A stretch of 8,660 bases of DNA from Thermoleophilia bacterium (GCA_016929985.1 JAFGIH010000108.1:1-8660), one strand, 5' to 3'; shown: positions 1 to 6,736, counted from the first letter of the stretch. Translations and numbers: made by a program. The notes: generated from the sequence alone by a model not told the origin.

Positions 1-118
1 CACGGCCTTCTCGACCGACCGGCCCGCCGTCATCGACATACGGGTGAACCGGGAGGCCAATGTCTTTCCCATGATCCCTGCAGGGGGGACGGTGCACGAC
101 ATGATGGAGCGTGACTGA
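1..118 (+). CDS. ilvB: Acetolactate synthase large subunit, C-terminal end (partial)
   Basis: Only the last 38 codons are present; the gene begins left of the window. Reading from base 2, the peptide ends in the typical acetohydroxyacid synthase tail, with a VIDIRV strand followed by NVFPMIPAGG and a final MMERD before TGA (116-118). The enzyme is thiamine-diphosphate dependent and condenses two pyruvates, or pyruvate and 2-oxobutyrate, in the first common step of valine, leucine and isoleucine synthesis. The identification rests on this tail plus the ilvN and ilvC genes directly downstream. Its stop codon shares one base with the ilvN start (TGATG), which suggests translational coupling between the catalytic and regulatory subunits. 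Confidence 0.93.
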   Translation, partial: TAFSTDRPAVIDIRVNREANVFPMIPAGGTVHDMMERD

Positions 119-603
119 TGAAACACACATTGTCAGTCTTGGTGGAGAACAAGCCCGGCGTTCTTACGCGGGTCGCCGGGCTCTTCGCCCGCCGCGGCTT
201 CAACATCGACAGTTTGGTGGTGGCCGAGACCGAGAATCCGGCGGTCTCCCGCATGACCATCACGGTGGACGAGCAGGATCACCCGGTCGAACAGGTCACC
301 AAGCAGCTGCACAAGCTCATCAACGTCATCAAGATCACCGATCTGGACCCCGCTGGCAGCGTGGAGCGCGAGCTGCTGATGATAAAGGTCAAGGCGGACG
401 CCCAATCGCGAGCTGCGATCATGCAGATCGTGGAGATCTTCCGGGCGAAGATCGTCGACGTCAGTCCCGAGGTGCTCATCATCGAGATGACGGGCACGCG
501 CGACAAGGTGAGCGCGCTCATGGAGTTGCTCCATCCCTTCGGCGTGGTGGAGTTGATGCGGACGGGCCGCATCGCGATGAGCCGCGGCAAGAAGGCTACG
601 TAA
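118..603 (+). CDS. ilvN: Acetolactate synthase small (regulatory) subunit
   Basis: This 161-residue protein has the usual length for the regulatory subunit of acetohydroxyacid synthase. It stimulates the large subunit and confers feedback inhibition by valine. Residues 1 to about 75 form an ACT domain, opening with a LSVLVENKPGVLTRVAGLF strand-loop-helix. The rest matches the C-terminal domain of the family, including the VELMRTGRIAMSRG end. Asn11, Gly14 and Asn29 sit at the same positions as the E. coli IlvH residues whose mutation gives valine resistance, so valine sensitivity is likely (inference). The ATG overlaps the ilvB stop codon by one base. This start is preferred over the out-of-frame GTG seven bases upstream because only this frame gives an ACT domain. 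Confidence 0.97.
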   Translation: MKHTLSVLVENKPGVLTRVAGLFARRGFNIDSLVVAETENPAVSRMTITVDEQDHPVEQVTKQLHKLINVIKITDLDPAGSVERELLMIKVKADAQSRAAIMQIVEIFRAKIVDVSPEVLIIEMTGTRDKVSALMELLHPFGVVELMRTGRIAMSRGKKAT

Positions 604-619
604 GAACAGGCAACCAGCC

Positions 620-625
620 AGGAGG
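620..625 (+). promoter_or_regulatory. Ribosome binding site of ilvC
   Basis: A full AGGAGG lies 12 bases ahead of the ilvC ATG at 638, slightly farther than ideal. It sits in the 34-base spacer after ilvN, so ilvC can recruit ribosomes itself rather than depending on coupling. I see no hairpin or promoter in the spacer, which fits one ilvBNC transcript. Confidence 0.7.
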
Positions 626-637
626 TAGCAGAGAGAC

Positions 638-1636
638 ATGCTGTACGACAAAGATGGAGACCTCGGTCTTCTCGAGGGGAAGACCGTAGCGGTCATCGGC
701 TTCGGCAGTCAGGGTCACGCGCACTCGCAGAACCTCAGGGACAGCGGCGTCAAGGTCGTGGTCGCGGAGGCTCCCGGCAGTTCAGCTTGGGACAGGGCCG
801 TGGCCGCCGGCTTCGAGGTGCTGACCGCCAACGCGGCTGCGGCCGTGGCCGACGTCATCATGATGGTGGTGCCCGACCAGACCCAGAAGGTGGTCTACGA
901 GACCGCCGTCCGTGACAATCTGAAAGAGGGCGACATGCTCATGTTCGCCCATGGGTTCAACATCCACTACAGCCAGATCGTCCCGCCGGCCAACGTCGAC
1001 GTCACCATGATCGCCCCCAAAGGTCCGGGTCACTTGGTCCGCCGCGTGTACACCGAGGGCGGGGGAGTGCCGGCCCTGTGCGCCGTGTACCAAGACGCCA
1101 CCGGCCAGGCGCGCGCCCGCGCGCTCGCCTATGCCAAGGGCATCGGCGCCCTGCGGGCCGGCGTCATAGAGACCACGTTCAAAGAAGAGACCGAGACCGA
1201 CCTGTTCGGCGAACAGGCCGTGCTCTGCGGCGGTTGCAGCGAACTCATCCGCGCCGGTTTCGAGACCCTGGTCGAGGCCGGATATCAGCCGGAAGTGGCC
1301 TACTTCGAGTGCCTGCATGAGCTCAAGTTGATCGTGGACCTCATCCACGAGCACGGCATCAGCGGCATGCGCTACTCCATCTCCGATACGGCCGAGTACG
1401 GCGACATGACCCGCGGCAAGCGCGTGATCAGCGACGAGGTCCGCGAAGAGATGCAGTACATCCTCGAAGAGATCCAGACCGGCGAGTTCGCCCGCGAGTG
1501 GATACTCGAGAACATGGCCGGACGCCCGGTCTACAACGCCATCAAGCGCGAGGAGTCCGAGCACGAGATCGAGATCGTGGGGCGGGAGCTTCGGGGCATG
1601 ATGCCCTGGTTGGGTAAGAGCGGCAAGTTGGAGTAG
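638..1636 (+). CDS. ilvC: Ketol-acid reductoisomerase, class I
   Basis: This 332-residue protein has class I length. It isomerises and reduces 2-acetolactate to 2,3-dihydroxyisovalerate, or the 2-aceto-2-hydroxybutyrate equivalent, the second step of branched-chain amino acid synthesis. The N-terminal Rossmann domain carries [13 protein letters not shown] (21-33). Active-site residues are all in place: His105 in AHGFNIHY, Lys128 in APKGPGH, the Mg2+ ligands Asp188 and Glu192 in ETDLFGEQ, Glu224 and Glu228 in FECLHELKL, and Ser249 in [12 protein letters not shown]. The unusual part is the loop after the second strand, residues 43-51 AEAPGSSAW, where NADPH enzymes usually have GLRxGSxSW. The phosphate-binding Arg is replaced by Ala45 next to acidic Glu44, and the last loop Ser is Ala50. 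This hints at NADH or dual cofactor use. It is the last gene of the ilvBNC set and is followed by a strong hairpin. Confidence 0.97.
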   Translation: MLYDKDGDLGLLEGKTVAVIGFGSQGHAHSQNLRDSGVKVVVAEAPGSSAWDRAVAAGFEVLTANAAAAVADVIMMVVPDQTQKVVYETAVRDNLKEGDMLMFAHGFNIHYSQIVPPANVDVTMIAPKGPGHLVRRVYTEGGGVPALCAVYQDATGQARARALAYAKGIGALRAGVIETTFKEETETDLFGEQAVLCGGCSELIRAGFETLVEAGYQPEVAYFECLHELKLIVDLIHEHGISGMRYSISDTAEYGDMTRGKRVISDEVREEMQYILEEIQTGEFAREWILENMAGRPVYNAIKREESEHEIEIVGRELRGMMPWLGKSGKLE

Positions 1637-1680
1637 GCCGCCGGCTCAGTCAGTCCCGCGCCGTCAGACCAGACGTTTCT

Positions 1681-1720
1681 GGGGCGCAGCCCCGGCGATA
1701 CGCCGGGGCTGCGCCCCTTT
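1681..1720 (+). terminator. Intrinsic terminator after ilvC
   Basis: Two perfectly complementary 17-base arms (1681-1697 and 1701-1717), almost all G and C, are separated by the three-base loop ATA and followed by TTT. The hairpin starts 45 bases after the ilvC stop codon. The T-tract is short, but the stem is very stable, so this is the likely end of the ilvBNC transcript. The opposite strand has no T-tract after the hairpin, so the + direction is favoured. Confidence 0.8.
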
Positions 1721-1739
1721 CATGTCCGCGCCGAGCACC

Positions 1740-1769
1740 GGGCCCCGGCTCCCTTGCAGCGCGGGGCCC
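1740..1769 (-). terminator. Hairpin just after the LysR-type gene
   Basis: GGGCCCCGGCT (1740-1750) can pair with AGC (1758-1760) and CGGGGCCC (1762-1769), with one bulged G at 1761 and a seven-base loop. On the - strand it follows the regulator's stop codon by three bases. It lacks a T-tract, so it may be a weak terminator or a 3'-end-stabilising hairpin. Together with the ilvC terminator it separates two convergent transcripts. Confidence 0.4.
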
Positions 1770-1772
1770 CGC

Positions 1773-2714
1773 TCAGCCTCCGCCGTTTCCCACCTTGAGG
1801 GTTTCGGGCTCCCCGGGTGACAGTGGTCTCAAGTGCGCGGCCAGTGTGACGCGAACCTGCCACATCAAGGCTTCCGCTGCGCGTGTGATGGAGCGGTCTT
1901 TGCCCAGGATGAGGTTGAGCTCACGGGACAGGCCGCCCTTCACCGCCATGACCGCCAGGTTCTCGCTGCCCGATCCGTCCAGGGCGATCTGAGGCACGAT
2001 GGACACCCCCAGGCCGCGCCGGACGAAGTTCTTGACAGCCTCCACCGACCCGGCCTTGTATATTACCCGCGGCTCGAATCCGGCTCTCCGGCACGCGTCG
2101 ATGGTGTAGGCCGTGAGGTTGTAGGTGCTGGTGGCCAGAATGAAGTCCTCGGAGGCCAGCGACGGGAGAGCCACCGACGTGCGCCCGGCCAGCCGGTGCG
2201 TCACGGGGGTCACCACAAGCAGGGCTTCGCTCCCCAAAGGCGTGACGTCCAACGTGTGTGGGGCGCCGGGTGCGGTCACTATGGCGAACTCCAAGGAGCC
2301 CTTCTGCACGCTCTGTTGCAGTTCGGTATCGGCGCCCTCGACGATATCCACTCGCACCCGCGGGTATGCTCGGTGGAACTCGGCCAGAACACTGGGGCAG
2401 AGGTAGGTCGATACCGAAGGGTTGCACCCGACCCGCACCTCGCCGACCTCGACCCCCAGATGCTCCTGTAAGACGCGTGTGGCCTCGTCGGCCTTCTGAA
2501 GGACGGCCTGCGCCAGCGGCAGGAAGACCTCCCCGTCGGGGCTGAGTGTGATCTTGCGGGTGCTGCGGTCGAACAACTGGGTGCTCAAGCCGTCTTCCAG
2601 ACGACGTATCTGGTAACTTAGCGAGGGCTGCGACACGTGCAGGATCTCCGCGGCGCTGGTGAAGCTCATCGTCTCGGCGATGGTGACGAAATATCTCAGT
2701 TGAATCAGCTCCAT
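1773..2714 (-). CDS. LysR-family transcriptional regulator
   Basis: The 313-residue protein has the standard length and layout of LysR-type regulators. Residues 1 to about 60 form the winged helix-turn-helix, with FTSAAEILHVSQPSLSYQIR as the recognition core and RSTRKITLSPDGE as the wing. A linker helix leads to a periplasmic-binding-like effector domain from about residue 90 to 293, starting GEVRVGCNPSVSTYL and including GSVEAVKNFVRRGLGVSIVP. The overall style recalls the CynR/CidR-like branch, but the effector cannot be read from sequence. It is divergent from the EamA-family permease, the usual LysR-target arrangement, so that gene is the first candidate target; ilv control is possible but less supported. 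No Shine-Dalgarno precedes the ATG. The sequence there is AT-rich, so initiation may be nearly leaderless. Confidence 0.93.
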   Translation of the reverse strand: MELIQLRYFVTIAETMSFTSAAEILHVSQPSLSYQIRRLEDGLSTQLFDRSTRKITLSPDGEVFLPLAQAVLQKADEATRVLQEHLGVEVGEVRVGCNPSVSTYLCPSVLAEFHRAYPRVRVDIVEGADTELQQSVQKGSLEFAIVTAPGAPHTLDVTPLGSEALLVVTPVTHRLAGRTSVALPSLASEDFILATSTYNLTAYTIDACRRAGFEPRVIYKAGSVEAVKNFVRRGLGVSIVPQIALDGSGSENLAVMAVKGGLSRELNLILGKDRSITRAAEALMWQVRVTLAAHLRPLSPGEPETLKVGNGGG

Positions 2715-2770
2715 CTATACAATAGAAATATCATATAAGAGATATAGAAACAATATATTTGTATTATGAA
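2715..2770. promoter_or_regulatory. AT-rich divergent promoter and operator region
   Basis: This strongly AT-rich stretch stands out in a GC-rich window and lies directly upstream of the LysR-type gene. It holds short inverted repeats: CTAT-ACA-ATAG (2715-2725), ATATC-N8-GATAT (2728-2745) and ACAA-TATAT-TTGT (2750-2762). These could be sites for the regulator, although none is a textbook T-N11-A match with long arms. TATTAT (2762-2767) could be a -10 box for rightward transcription. TATGAT, in leftward reading about 15 bases before the regulator ATG, could serve the other direction. No clear -35 boxes are visible. Confidence 0.5.
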
Positions 2771-2867
2771 CAAGGTTGCTCTAGACTGCACATGGCTGAG
2801 CACTGAATAACCGCGATCCAGGGAACCCCCCCTCCCAGACCGTGGCAGAGCTGAGCAGCTTTCCCGC

Positions 2868-2914
2868 AGCATAGCCGACTCCTCCCCCAACGGAGTTGGC
2901 TATGCTACTTTTTT
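2868..2914 (+). terminator. Orphan intrinsic terminator in the permease leader (possible attenuator)
   Basis: A 15-base left arm (2868-2882) pairs with a 15-base right arm (2892-2906). Fourteen pairs are Watson-Crick and one is G-U (2877 with 2897). The loop is nine bases, and two bases after the stem come six Ts (2909-2914). The G-U pair and the T-tract both point to the + strand. No gene on that strand ends here; the nearest upstream sequence is the AT-rich promoter region, and the permease begins about 150 bases downstream. It may attenuate the permease transcript or end a small RNA of roughly 140 bases. A shorter hairpin (2937-2950, TTCGC-TTTC-GCGAA) follows. I see nothing else in the stretch up to 3061. 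Confidence 0.72.
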
Positions 2915-3061
2915 GGACTGATGTCCCGCGACGCGGTTCGCTTTCGCGAACGCTTTGTACTCGCATCCTCCCGGAGTGTTGTGTTGGCCAGCGCCACAAG
3001 AGATGGAGATGGTGCCCTCCGGTCGCGCCTGCACGAATGGGCGCCGGCCGGGAGCGGCCGC

Positions 3062-3949
3062 GTGCGCGTCATGGCCGAGATCGGGCTGGGGATGGCGGGG
3101 CTCATCTGGGGAGCCAACTTCGTGCTTGTCAAGCTGGCTCTGGAGCATATGCCCCCACTCTACTACCTGGGGCTTCGCTTCCTGGTGGGAACAGTGCTGC
3201 TGGCGCCTTTCAGCCTCGGCCGGCTGCGCCGCCTGAGTGGGCGGGAGTGGCTGATCGGATGCGGCGTGGGGTTTCTTCTCTTCTGCGGATTCGCTCTGCA
3301 GACCATCGGATTGCGCACCATCTCACCAGGGCTGTCCGGCTTTCTCACCAACTTGTACGTGATCGGCGTGCCACTCATGCTCGGTCTGGCCACGGGCCGC
3401 TGGCCCTCAAAGATGGTCTGGGTAGGAATCGCCATCGTGATCGGCGGCATGGCCTTGCTCTCCCTGTACGGTCAGATGAGCTTCGGCTGGGGTGAGATCC
3501 TGACCCTGGTCGCTACTATCTTCTGGGCCGTCCACATCCTGGCAGTGGCGCATGCCTCGGTCCGGATGAGCGCAGTAGCTCTCGTGCAGTTGCAGCTGAC
3601 CGTCTGCGCCGTCCTCTCCCTCGCCTATGCGTTCATCTTCGAGCGCCCGGTGTGGTTCCCCGGTTGGGAGGCTACCGGCGCGGTGCTCTGGACGGGAGCG
3701 ATGGGGGGCGTGGTGGCTTACATGCTCATGGCCCTCGGACAGCGGTACACTCCGCCGACTCTCGCCGGAGTGCTGATGAGCCTGGAAGCGGTGTTCGCGC
3801 TGGTGGTATCCATCATCTTCGGCTACGACAGCCTCACCCTGCGGGCGGCGGTGGGGTTCGTCCTCGTGTTCGCCGGCTGCTCGGTGGCCCGGATGGGCTC
3901 AGAGAAGACACCCGAATACGCCGCCGAGCCGGCGCCACCAGGACCGTAG
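3062..3949 (+). CDS. EamA/DMT-superfamily permease
   Basis: With the GTG start at 3062 this is a 295-residue membrane protein, normal for ten-helix drug/metabolite transporters. Two EamA repeats are visible. The first opens GMAGLIWGANFVLVKLALE and continues through GLRFLVGTVLLAPF and a TISPGLSGFLTNLYVIGVPL helix; the second opens GEILTLVATIFWAVHILAVA and ends in LAGVLMSLEAVFALVVSIIF and a final helix. The tail is short, polar and proline-rich. Members export amino acids, metabolites or other small molecules; the substrate here is unknown. GTG at 3062 is chosen because GGGAG lies seven bases before it. ATG 3071 is a close alternative. The in-frame ATG at 2921 would add about 47 charged, non-membrane residues, has no ribosome site and sits directly after the terminator. 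Control by the divergent LysR regulator and by the leader terminator is inferred. Confidence 0.87.
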   Translation: MRVMAEIGLGMAGLIWGANFVLVKLALEHMPPLYYLGLRFLVGTVLLAPFSLGRLRRLSGREWLIGCGVGFLLFCGFALQTIGLRTISPGLSGFLTNLYVIGVPLMLGLATGRWPSKMVWVGIAIVIGGMALLSLYGQMSFGWGEILTLVATIFWAVHILAVAHASVRMSAVALVQLQLTVCAVLSLAYAFIFERPVWFPGWEATGAVLWTGAMGGVVAYMLMALGQRYTPPTLAGVLMSLEAVFALVVSIIFGYDSLTLRAAVGFVLVFAGCSVARMGSEKTPEYAAEPAPPGP

Positions 3950-3958
3950 CAGGGCGGA

Positions 3959-3973
3959 GGCGCCGAGGGCGCC
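3959..3973. other. Small hairpin between convergent genes
   Basis: GGCGCC (3959-3964) and GGCGCC (3968-3973) flank GAG in the 33-base gap between the permease stop and the hydrolase stop. It could form a six-pair hairpin in RNA from either strand. There is no T-tract, so its use as a bidirectional terminator is only a possibility. Confidence 0.3.
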
Positions 3974-3982
3974 CGTATGCCT

Positions 3983-4702
3983 TCAGACGGCCGTGGCGGT
4001 CACTTCGCCGATGAAGGCCGCCACCGCCTCGGCTATCGCTGGGTAGCTGTCTTCGGGGGCGCGGGATGCGGAGCGGGGCAGGTGCAGGGAGTGGTCGCCG
4101 CCCTCGACAACGTGCAGGGTCCCGGGTGATTCCAGCCCGGCCAGGATCGGCCGCAGCAACTCCGGGTTGCAGAGGGCGTCCCTCGTCCCGGCGAAGAACA
4201 GGCTGGGTATGTCGATGTGCCTGAGCGGTTCGACCCACAGATGGTCGTCGCGGCCCATGGGGTGCAGCGGGTAGCCGAGCACTATCGCGCCCGCGGCCTC
4301 CACGCCGTCTCCCTCCACCCGGCGTGAGACCAGCTCGACCGCCGTGCGCCCTCCCAGCGACTTGCCGCCCACGAACATGGGCGTAGCGGGTGGGGCCAGC
4401 CTGTGGACTACGTGCCGGTAGACCTGGGAGAAGGCGTCTTCGAGCACCGGGCGGGGGTCCGGCGAGGTCACGCCTCGCTCCACGTAGGGGAAGTTGAAGC
4501 GCACCGTGGAGGCGGTGCCGGTCTCGGCCAGATGACGGCCGAGGTACGCGAGCAAGGGGAAGTCGAGGTCGTTGTTGGCCCCGTGGGCCAGAATCAAGAA
4601 TGGCGCGCCGGAGGCGGGCCCGTCAGGCGCGTCGACCTTGACCGTGACCGGCACCTCGGGGGAGAGATCGAGCTTGAATGCGCGCGAAGCAGCCTGGGTC
4701 AT
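3983..4702 (-). CDS. Alpha/beta hydrolase of the KANL3/TEX30-like family
   Basis: This 239-residue protein has an alpha/beta hydrolase fold and no signal peptide, so it is probably cytoplasmic. FLILAHGANND (35-45) marks the first core strand and oxyanion region. GGKSLGGR holds the nucleophile Ser115. GTRDALCN provides the acid Asp175, and GGDHSLHL the base His204, so the triad looks complete. The GKSLGGR elbow and HGANND opening are typical of the small-hydrolase group related to eukaryotic TEX30/KANL3, whose bacterial substrates are unknown; the assignment is by recall of these motifs. The ATG (4700-4702) has a good GGAGGAG site about seven bases upstream. It is divergent from the coiled-coil gene and convergent with the permease, so it is probably monocistronic. 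Esterase or lipase activity is plausible but not shown. Confidence 0.85.
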   Translation of the reverse strand: MTQAASRAFKLDLSPEVPVTVKVDAPDGPASGAPFLILAHGANNDLDFPLLAYLGRHLAETGTASTVRFNFPYVERGVTSPDPRPVLEDAFSQVYRHVVHRLAPPATPMFVGGKSLGGRTAVELVSRRVEGDGVEAAGAIVLGYPLHPMGRDDHLWVEPLRHIDIPSLFFAGTRDALCNPELLRPILAGLESPGTLHVVEGGDHSLHLPRSASRAPEDSYPAIAEAVAAFIGEVTATAV

Positions 4703-4794
4703 CGGTGCTCTCCTCCGCCGGATTCCGGCGCATAAACGTGGCCAAACGGGCGACTATGTGTAATATACGACCAGACGGCGTCAAGGGGGATAGT
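4703..4794. promoter_or_regulatory. Divergent promoter region of hydrolase and coiled-coil gene
   Basis: This 92-base gap separates two divergent starts. It contains the hydrolase ribosome site (- strand) and a small AT-rich core near 4755-4768. There TAATAT (4761-4766) could be a -10 box for rightward transcription, and the complementary TATATT a -10 box for leftward transcription. No convincing -35 box is seen. AAGGGGG (4783-4789), five bases before GTG 4795, is the ribosome site that decides the start of the coiled-coil gene. Confidence 0.4.
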
Positions 4795-5031
4795 GTGGAA
4801 CGGATAATCAGCAACCTGGACAAAGCCAAGCTCAAGCTGGACGAGGCCTTTTTCTATCTCGACGAGATCGAGGAACTCATCCAGGAGGACGAGCTGAGCG
4901 AGACCGCTGGTTCGAAGGTCTCGCAGGCAGCGGAACGGCTGACCACCGAGCTATCTGCTCTGAGCGGCCGGGTGGCCGAACTCCAGGACATACTGAAGGC
5001 CCTAGAGGAACAAGAGGGCTCAACCGGCTAG
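4795..5031 (+). CDS. Small coiled-coil protein of unknown function
   Basis: I do not recognise this family. From the GTG at 4795 it encodes 78 residues, acidic and almost wholly helical by inspection. Hydrophobic residues recur with heptad-like spacing in two stretches: VERIISNLDKAKLKLDEAFF with YLDEIEELI, and the later RLTTELSALSGRVAELQDIL. A Gly/Ser-containing break near the middle suggests a two-helix hairpin or short dimeric coiled coil. There is no signal peptide, membrane segment, cysteine or metal motif. GTG 4795 is preferred for its AAGGGGG site. ATG 4756 is possible in the same frame, but it overlaps the likely promoter. ATG 4678 would run into the divergent hydrolase gene. A coding frame is supported by the ribosome site, the regular helical pattern and GC-biased third positions, but not by homology I can recall. 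Confidence 0.65.
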   Translation: MERIISNLDKAKLKLDEAFFYLDEIEELIQEDELSETAGSKVSQAAERLTTELSALSGRVAELQDILKALEEQEGSTG

Positions 5032-5136
5032 CACCGCAGAGCGACTCACCTGGGCGAGATGGGGCGAGGCGAAGCGAGCCCACGAGAAGCCGACGGCTGG
5101 GCCCTACGGCAAGACCACCCACGCGAGACAAAGGGT

Positions 5137-5216
5137 GCCGAGGGGTATGGGGCTCCCCGGAGCGGTTTTGCGGTACCCCGCATCCAAAGTCGGAGGGGAG
5201 CCCCATACCCCTCGGC
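5137..5216. repeat. 22-bp perfect inverted repeat with nested hairpin after otsA
   Basis: Arms 5137-5158 and 5195-5216 are perfect reverse complements of 22 bases, GC-rich with a central GTATGGGGC-type core. The 36-base spacer holds a second hairpin, TGCGG-TACC-CCGCA (5169-5182). On the - strand the element starts three bases after the otsA stop codon, so it would form a long folded 3' end on the trehalose operon mRNA; only a weak T-rich stretch (ACCCTTTGTC) follows in that direction. It also lies about 105 bases after the coiled-coil gene on the + strand. It may be a bidirectional terminator, a REP-like or MITE-like element, or a structured RNA. The remaining gap (5032-5136) has only small repeats such as AGCCG-A-CGGCT. 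Confidence 0.75.
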
Positions 5217-5219
5217 CAC

Positions 5220-6698
5220 TCATTGGTGATGCTCAGGTATGTACTCCTCGAGCACCGGGAAGTCGCGCAACTCCTTGTCGATGGCTGCGCGCATAAACGA
5301 GTCCACCCACCAGAAGACGTCCTGAGACTGGATGTTGCGGCGTAGACGTCTCATGCGATAGCGTCGCTCGCCGGCGGTCATCCGAAAGGCGTTGTAGATG
5401 GCATCGGCGGTCTGCTCGACGTCGTAGGGGTTGACCACGAGGGCCGCCTGGCCGAGTTGAGCCGCCGCGCCGGCGAACTGGCTCAGTATGAGCACCGAGT
5501 CTTCTTCGAGGGTGCAGGCGCAGAACTCCTTGGCCACCAGGTTCATCCCGTCCTTGAGCGGCGTTATCAAGGCGATACTGGCGGCGCGATAGAAGGCCAT
5601 CAGCTCTCTGTGGCTGAGGCTGCGGAAGAAGTAGTGCACCGGCACCCAGCCCACCTCGGAGTAACGGCCGTTGATCTGTCCGACCAGCCGGTCGATCTCC
5701 ATCTTGAGATCGTCGTATTCTGTGATGCCGACGCGGCTGGGCACGACCACCTGGAAGAGATGGATGCGCCGCCGCACTTCGGGGAAGCGCTCCAAGAGGT
5801 TGGCGAAGGCTTTGAGCCGCTCCGGGATGCCCTTGGTGTAGTCGAGCCGGTCGAGCCCCAGGACGATCTGCCGGTCGGCGAAGCGGGTGCGCAGCTCAGC
5901 CAGTTGCTCTTCGACATCGGACGTCTTCGCCGACGCCGCGAAGGCGCTGGCGTCGATGCCGATGGGGAAGGCGCCCACCCGCATCTCCCGGTCGCCCAGC
6001 TTGACGAGGTGTAGGTGGTCCTGCGCCTGGACCCGCGCGTTCTTCATGAGAGTCCGCACGCACTGCACGAAATTCCTGCGGTCGCGCTGAGTCTGAAAGC
6101 CGACCAGATCGTAGGAAAGGAGGGAATCCAGCACCGCTTGCCGCTCCGGCAGCTTCATGAAGATGTCCGGGGCGGGGAAGGGGATGTGCAGGAAGAAGGC
6201 CAGGTTGGCCTCGCACCCGCTCTCGCGGACGTGGTGGGCCACGTCCATCAACTGATAGTCGTGGATCCACACGAAATCGTCCGAGCGGCAGTAGAGCGAC
6301 AGGACCTCGGCGAACTTACGGTTTACCTTGACGTAGGCGGGCCAGTAGTCGGGCTCGAACGTGCAGCGGGACTGCAGGTCGTGGAACAGAGGCCACACAC
6401 TCTCGTTGGAGTATCCGTGGTAGTACTTCTCCACCTCGTCCTCTGTGAGGGAGACAGGCTCGAGGATGTAGCCGGCCTCGTGCGACGCCCCCCGGAAGAT
6501 GTCGGCCATGCCCGGCACGTCCGCGGTGGTGCCCGACCACCCGATCCAGATGCCCCCGCGGTCGCGCAGCACGGGCAACAACGCCGTCACCAAGCCGCCC
6601 GATCCGGGTTTGAGGGTCCACCCTATACCGTGGTTCTCCAAGACGTAGGGGAGTCTGTTCGAGACGACAATGAGCCTTTTGGTGGATTCCGCGGTCAC
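5220..6698 (-). CDS. otsA: Alpha,alpha-trehalose-phosphate synthase (GT20)
   Basis: This 492-residue cytoplasmic glycosyltransferase transfers glucose from a nucleotide sugar, usually UDP-glucose, to glucose-6-phosphate, giving trehalose-6-phosphate. The GT20 landmarks are complete: Arg15 in VVSNRLP, the GSGGLVTAL loop (32-40), WIGWSG (51-56), Tyr93 near [10 protein letters not shown], Asp147 in WIHDYQL, His171 in FFLHIPFP, Arg284 and Lys289 in LDRLDYTKG, and Asp383 and Glu391 in [13 protein letters not shown]. The length is close to E. coli OtsA, and no fused phosphatase domain is present. The start is GTG at 6698, with GGGAGG about five bases upstream. It lies 38 bases after treT in the same direction and is the last gene of the operon. 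Glucosylglycerol-phosphate synthases share this fold, so acceptor specificity is not proven, but the treT neighbour favours trehalose. Confidence 0.93.
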   Translation of the reverse strand: MTAESTKRLIVVSNRLPYVLENHGIGWTLKPGSGGLVTALLPVLRDRGGIWIGWSGTTADVPGMADIFRGASHEAGYILEPVSLTEDEVEKYYHGYSNESVWPLFHDLQSRCTFEPDYWPAYVKVNRKFAEVLSLYCRSDDFVWIHDYQLMDVAHHVRESGCEANLAFFLHIPFPAPDIFMKLPERQAVLDSLLSYDLVGFQTQRDRRNFVQCVRTLMKNARVQAQDHLHLVKLGDREMRVGAFPIGIDASAFAASAKTSDVEEQLAELRTRFADRQIVLGLDRLDYTKGIPERLKAFANLLERFPEVRRRIHLFQVVVPSRVGITEYDDLKMEIDRLVGQINGRYSEVGWVPVHYFFRSLSHRELMAFYRAASIALITPLKDGMNLVAKEFCACTLEEDSVLILSQFAGAAAQLGQAALVVNPYDVEQTADAIYNAFRMTAGERRYRMRRLRRNIQSQDVFWWVDSFMRAAIDKELRDFPVLEEYIPEHHQ

Positions 6699-6736
6699 GG
6701 GTCCTCCCTGGTCGCGGTGGCAGTGTGCTCGTTGGG

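Noticed and set aside
782..1564. 260-codon open frame on the - strand opposite ilvC
   Set aside because: It lies entirely within ilvC in the complementary frame, is rich in His, Asp and Gly as expected of the reverse of a high-GC gene, and matches no family.
1721..1772. Possible small RNA or gene between the two hairpins of the ilvC/LysR gap
   Set aside because: There is only about 20 bases between the structures, no ribosome site and no reading frame of note.
2794..2830. T-box or TPP-riboswitch-like words (AACCGCG, GGCTGAG) in the permease leader
   Set aside because: The full T-box motif (TGGNACCGCG) is not present, and the TPP motif lacks its second half. The matches are too short to support either class.
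2921..3061. N-terminal extension of the permease from ATG 2921
   Set aside because: The ATG follows the terminator T-tract with no ribosome site, and the extra residues are charged and unlike any EamA N-terminus. GTG 3062 has GGGAG at good spacing.
4678..4794. Upstream start (ATG 4678) for the coiled-coil protein
   Set aside because: It would overlap the divergent hydrolase start and its ribosome site. The added residues do not continue the helical pattern, and the GTG at 4795 has a better ribosome site.
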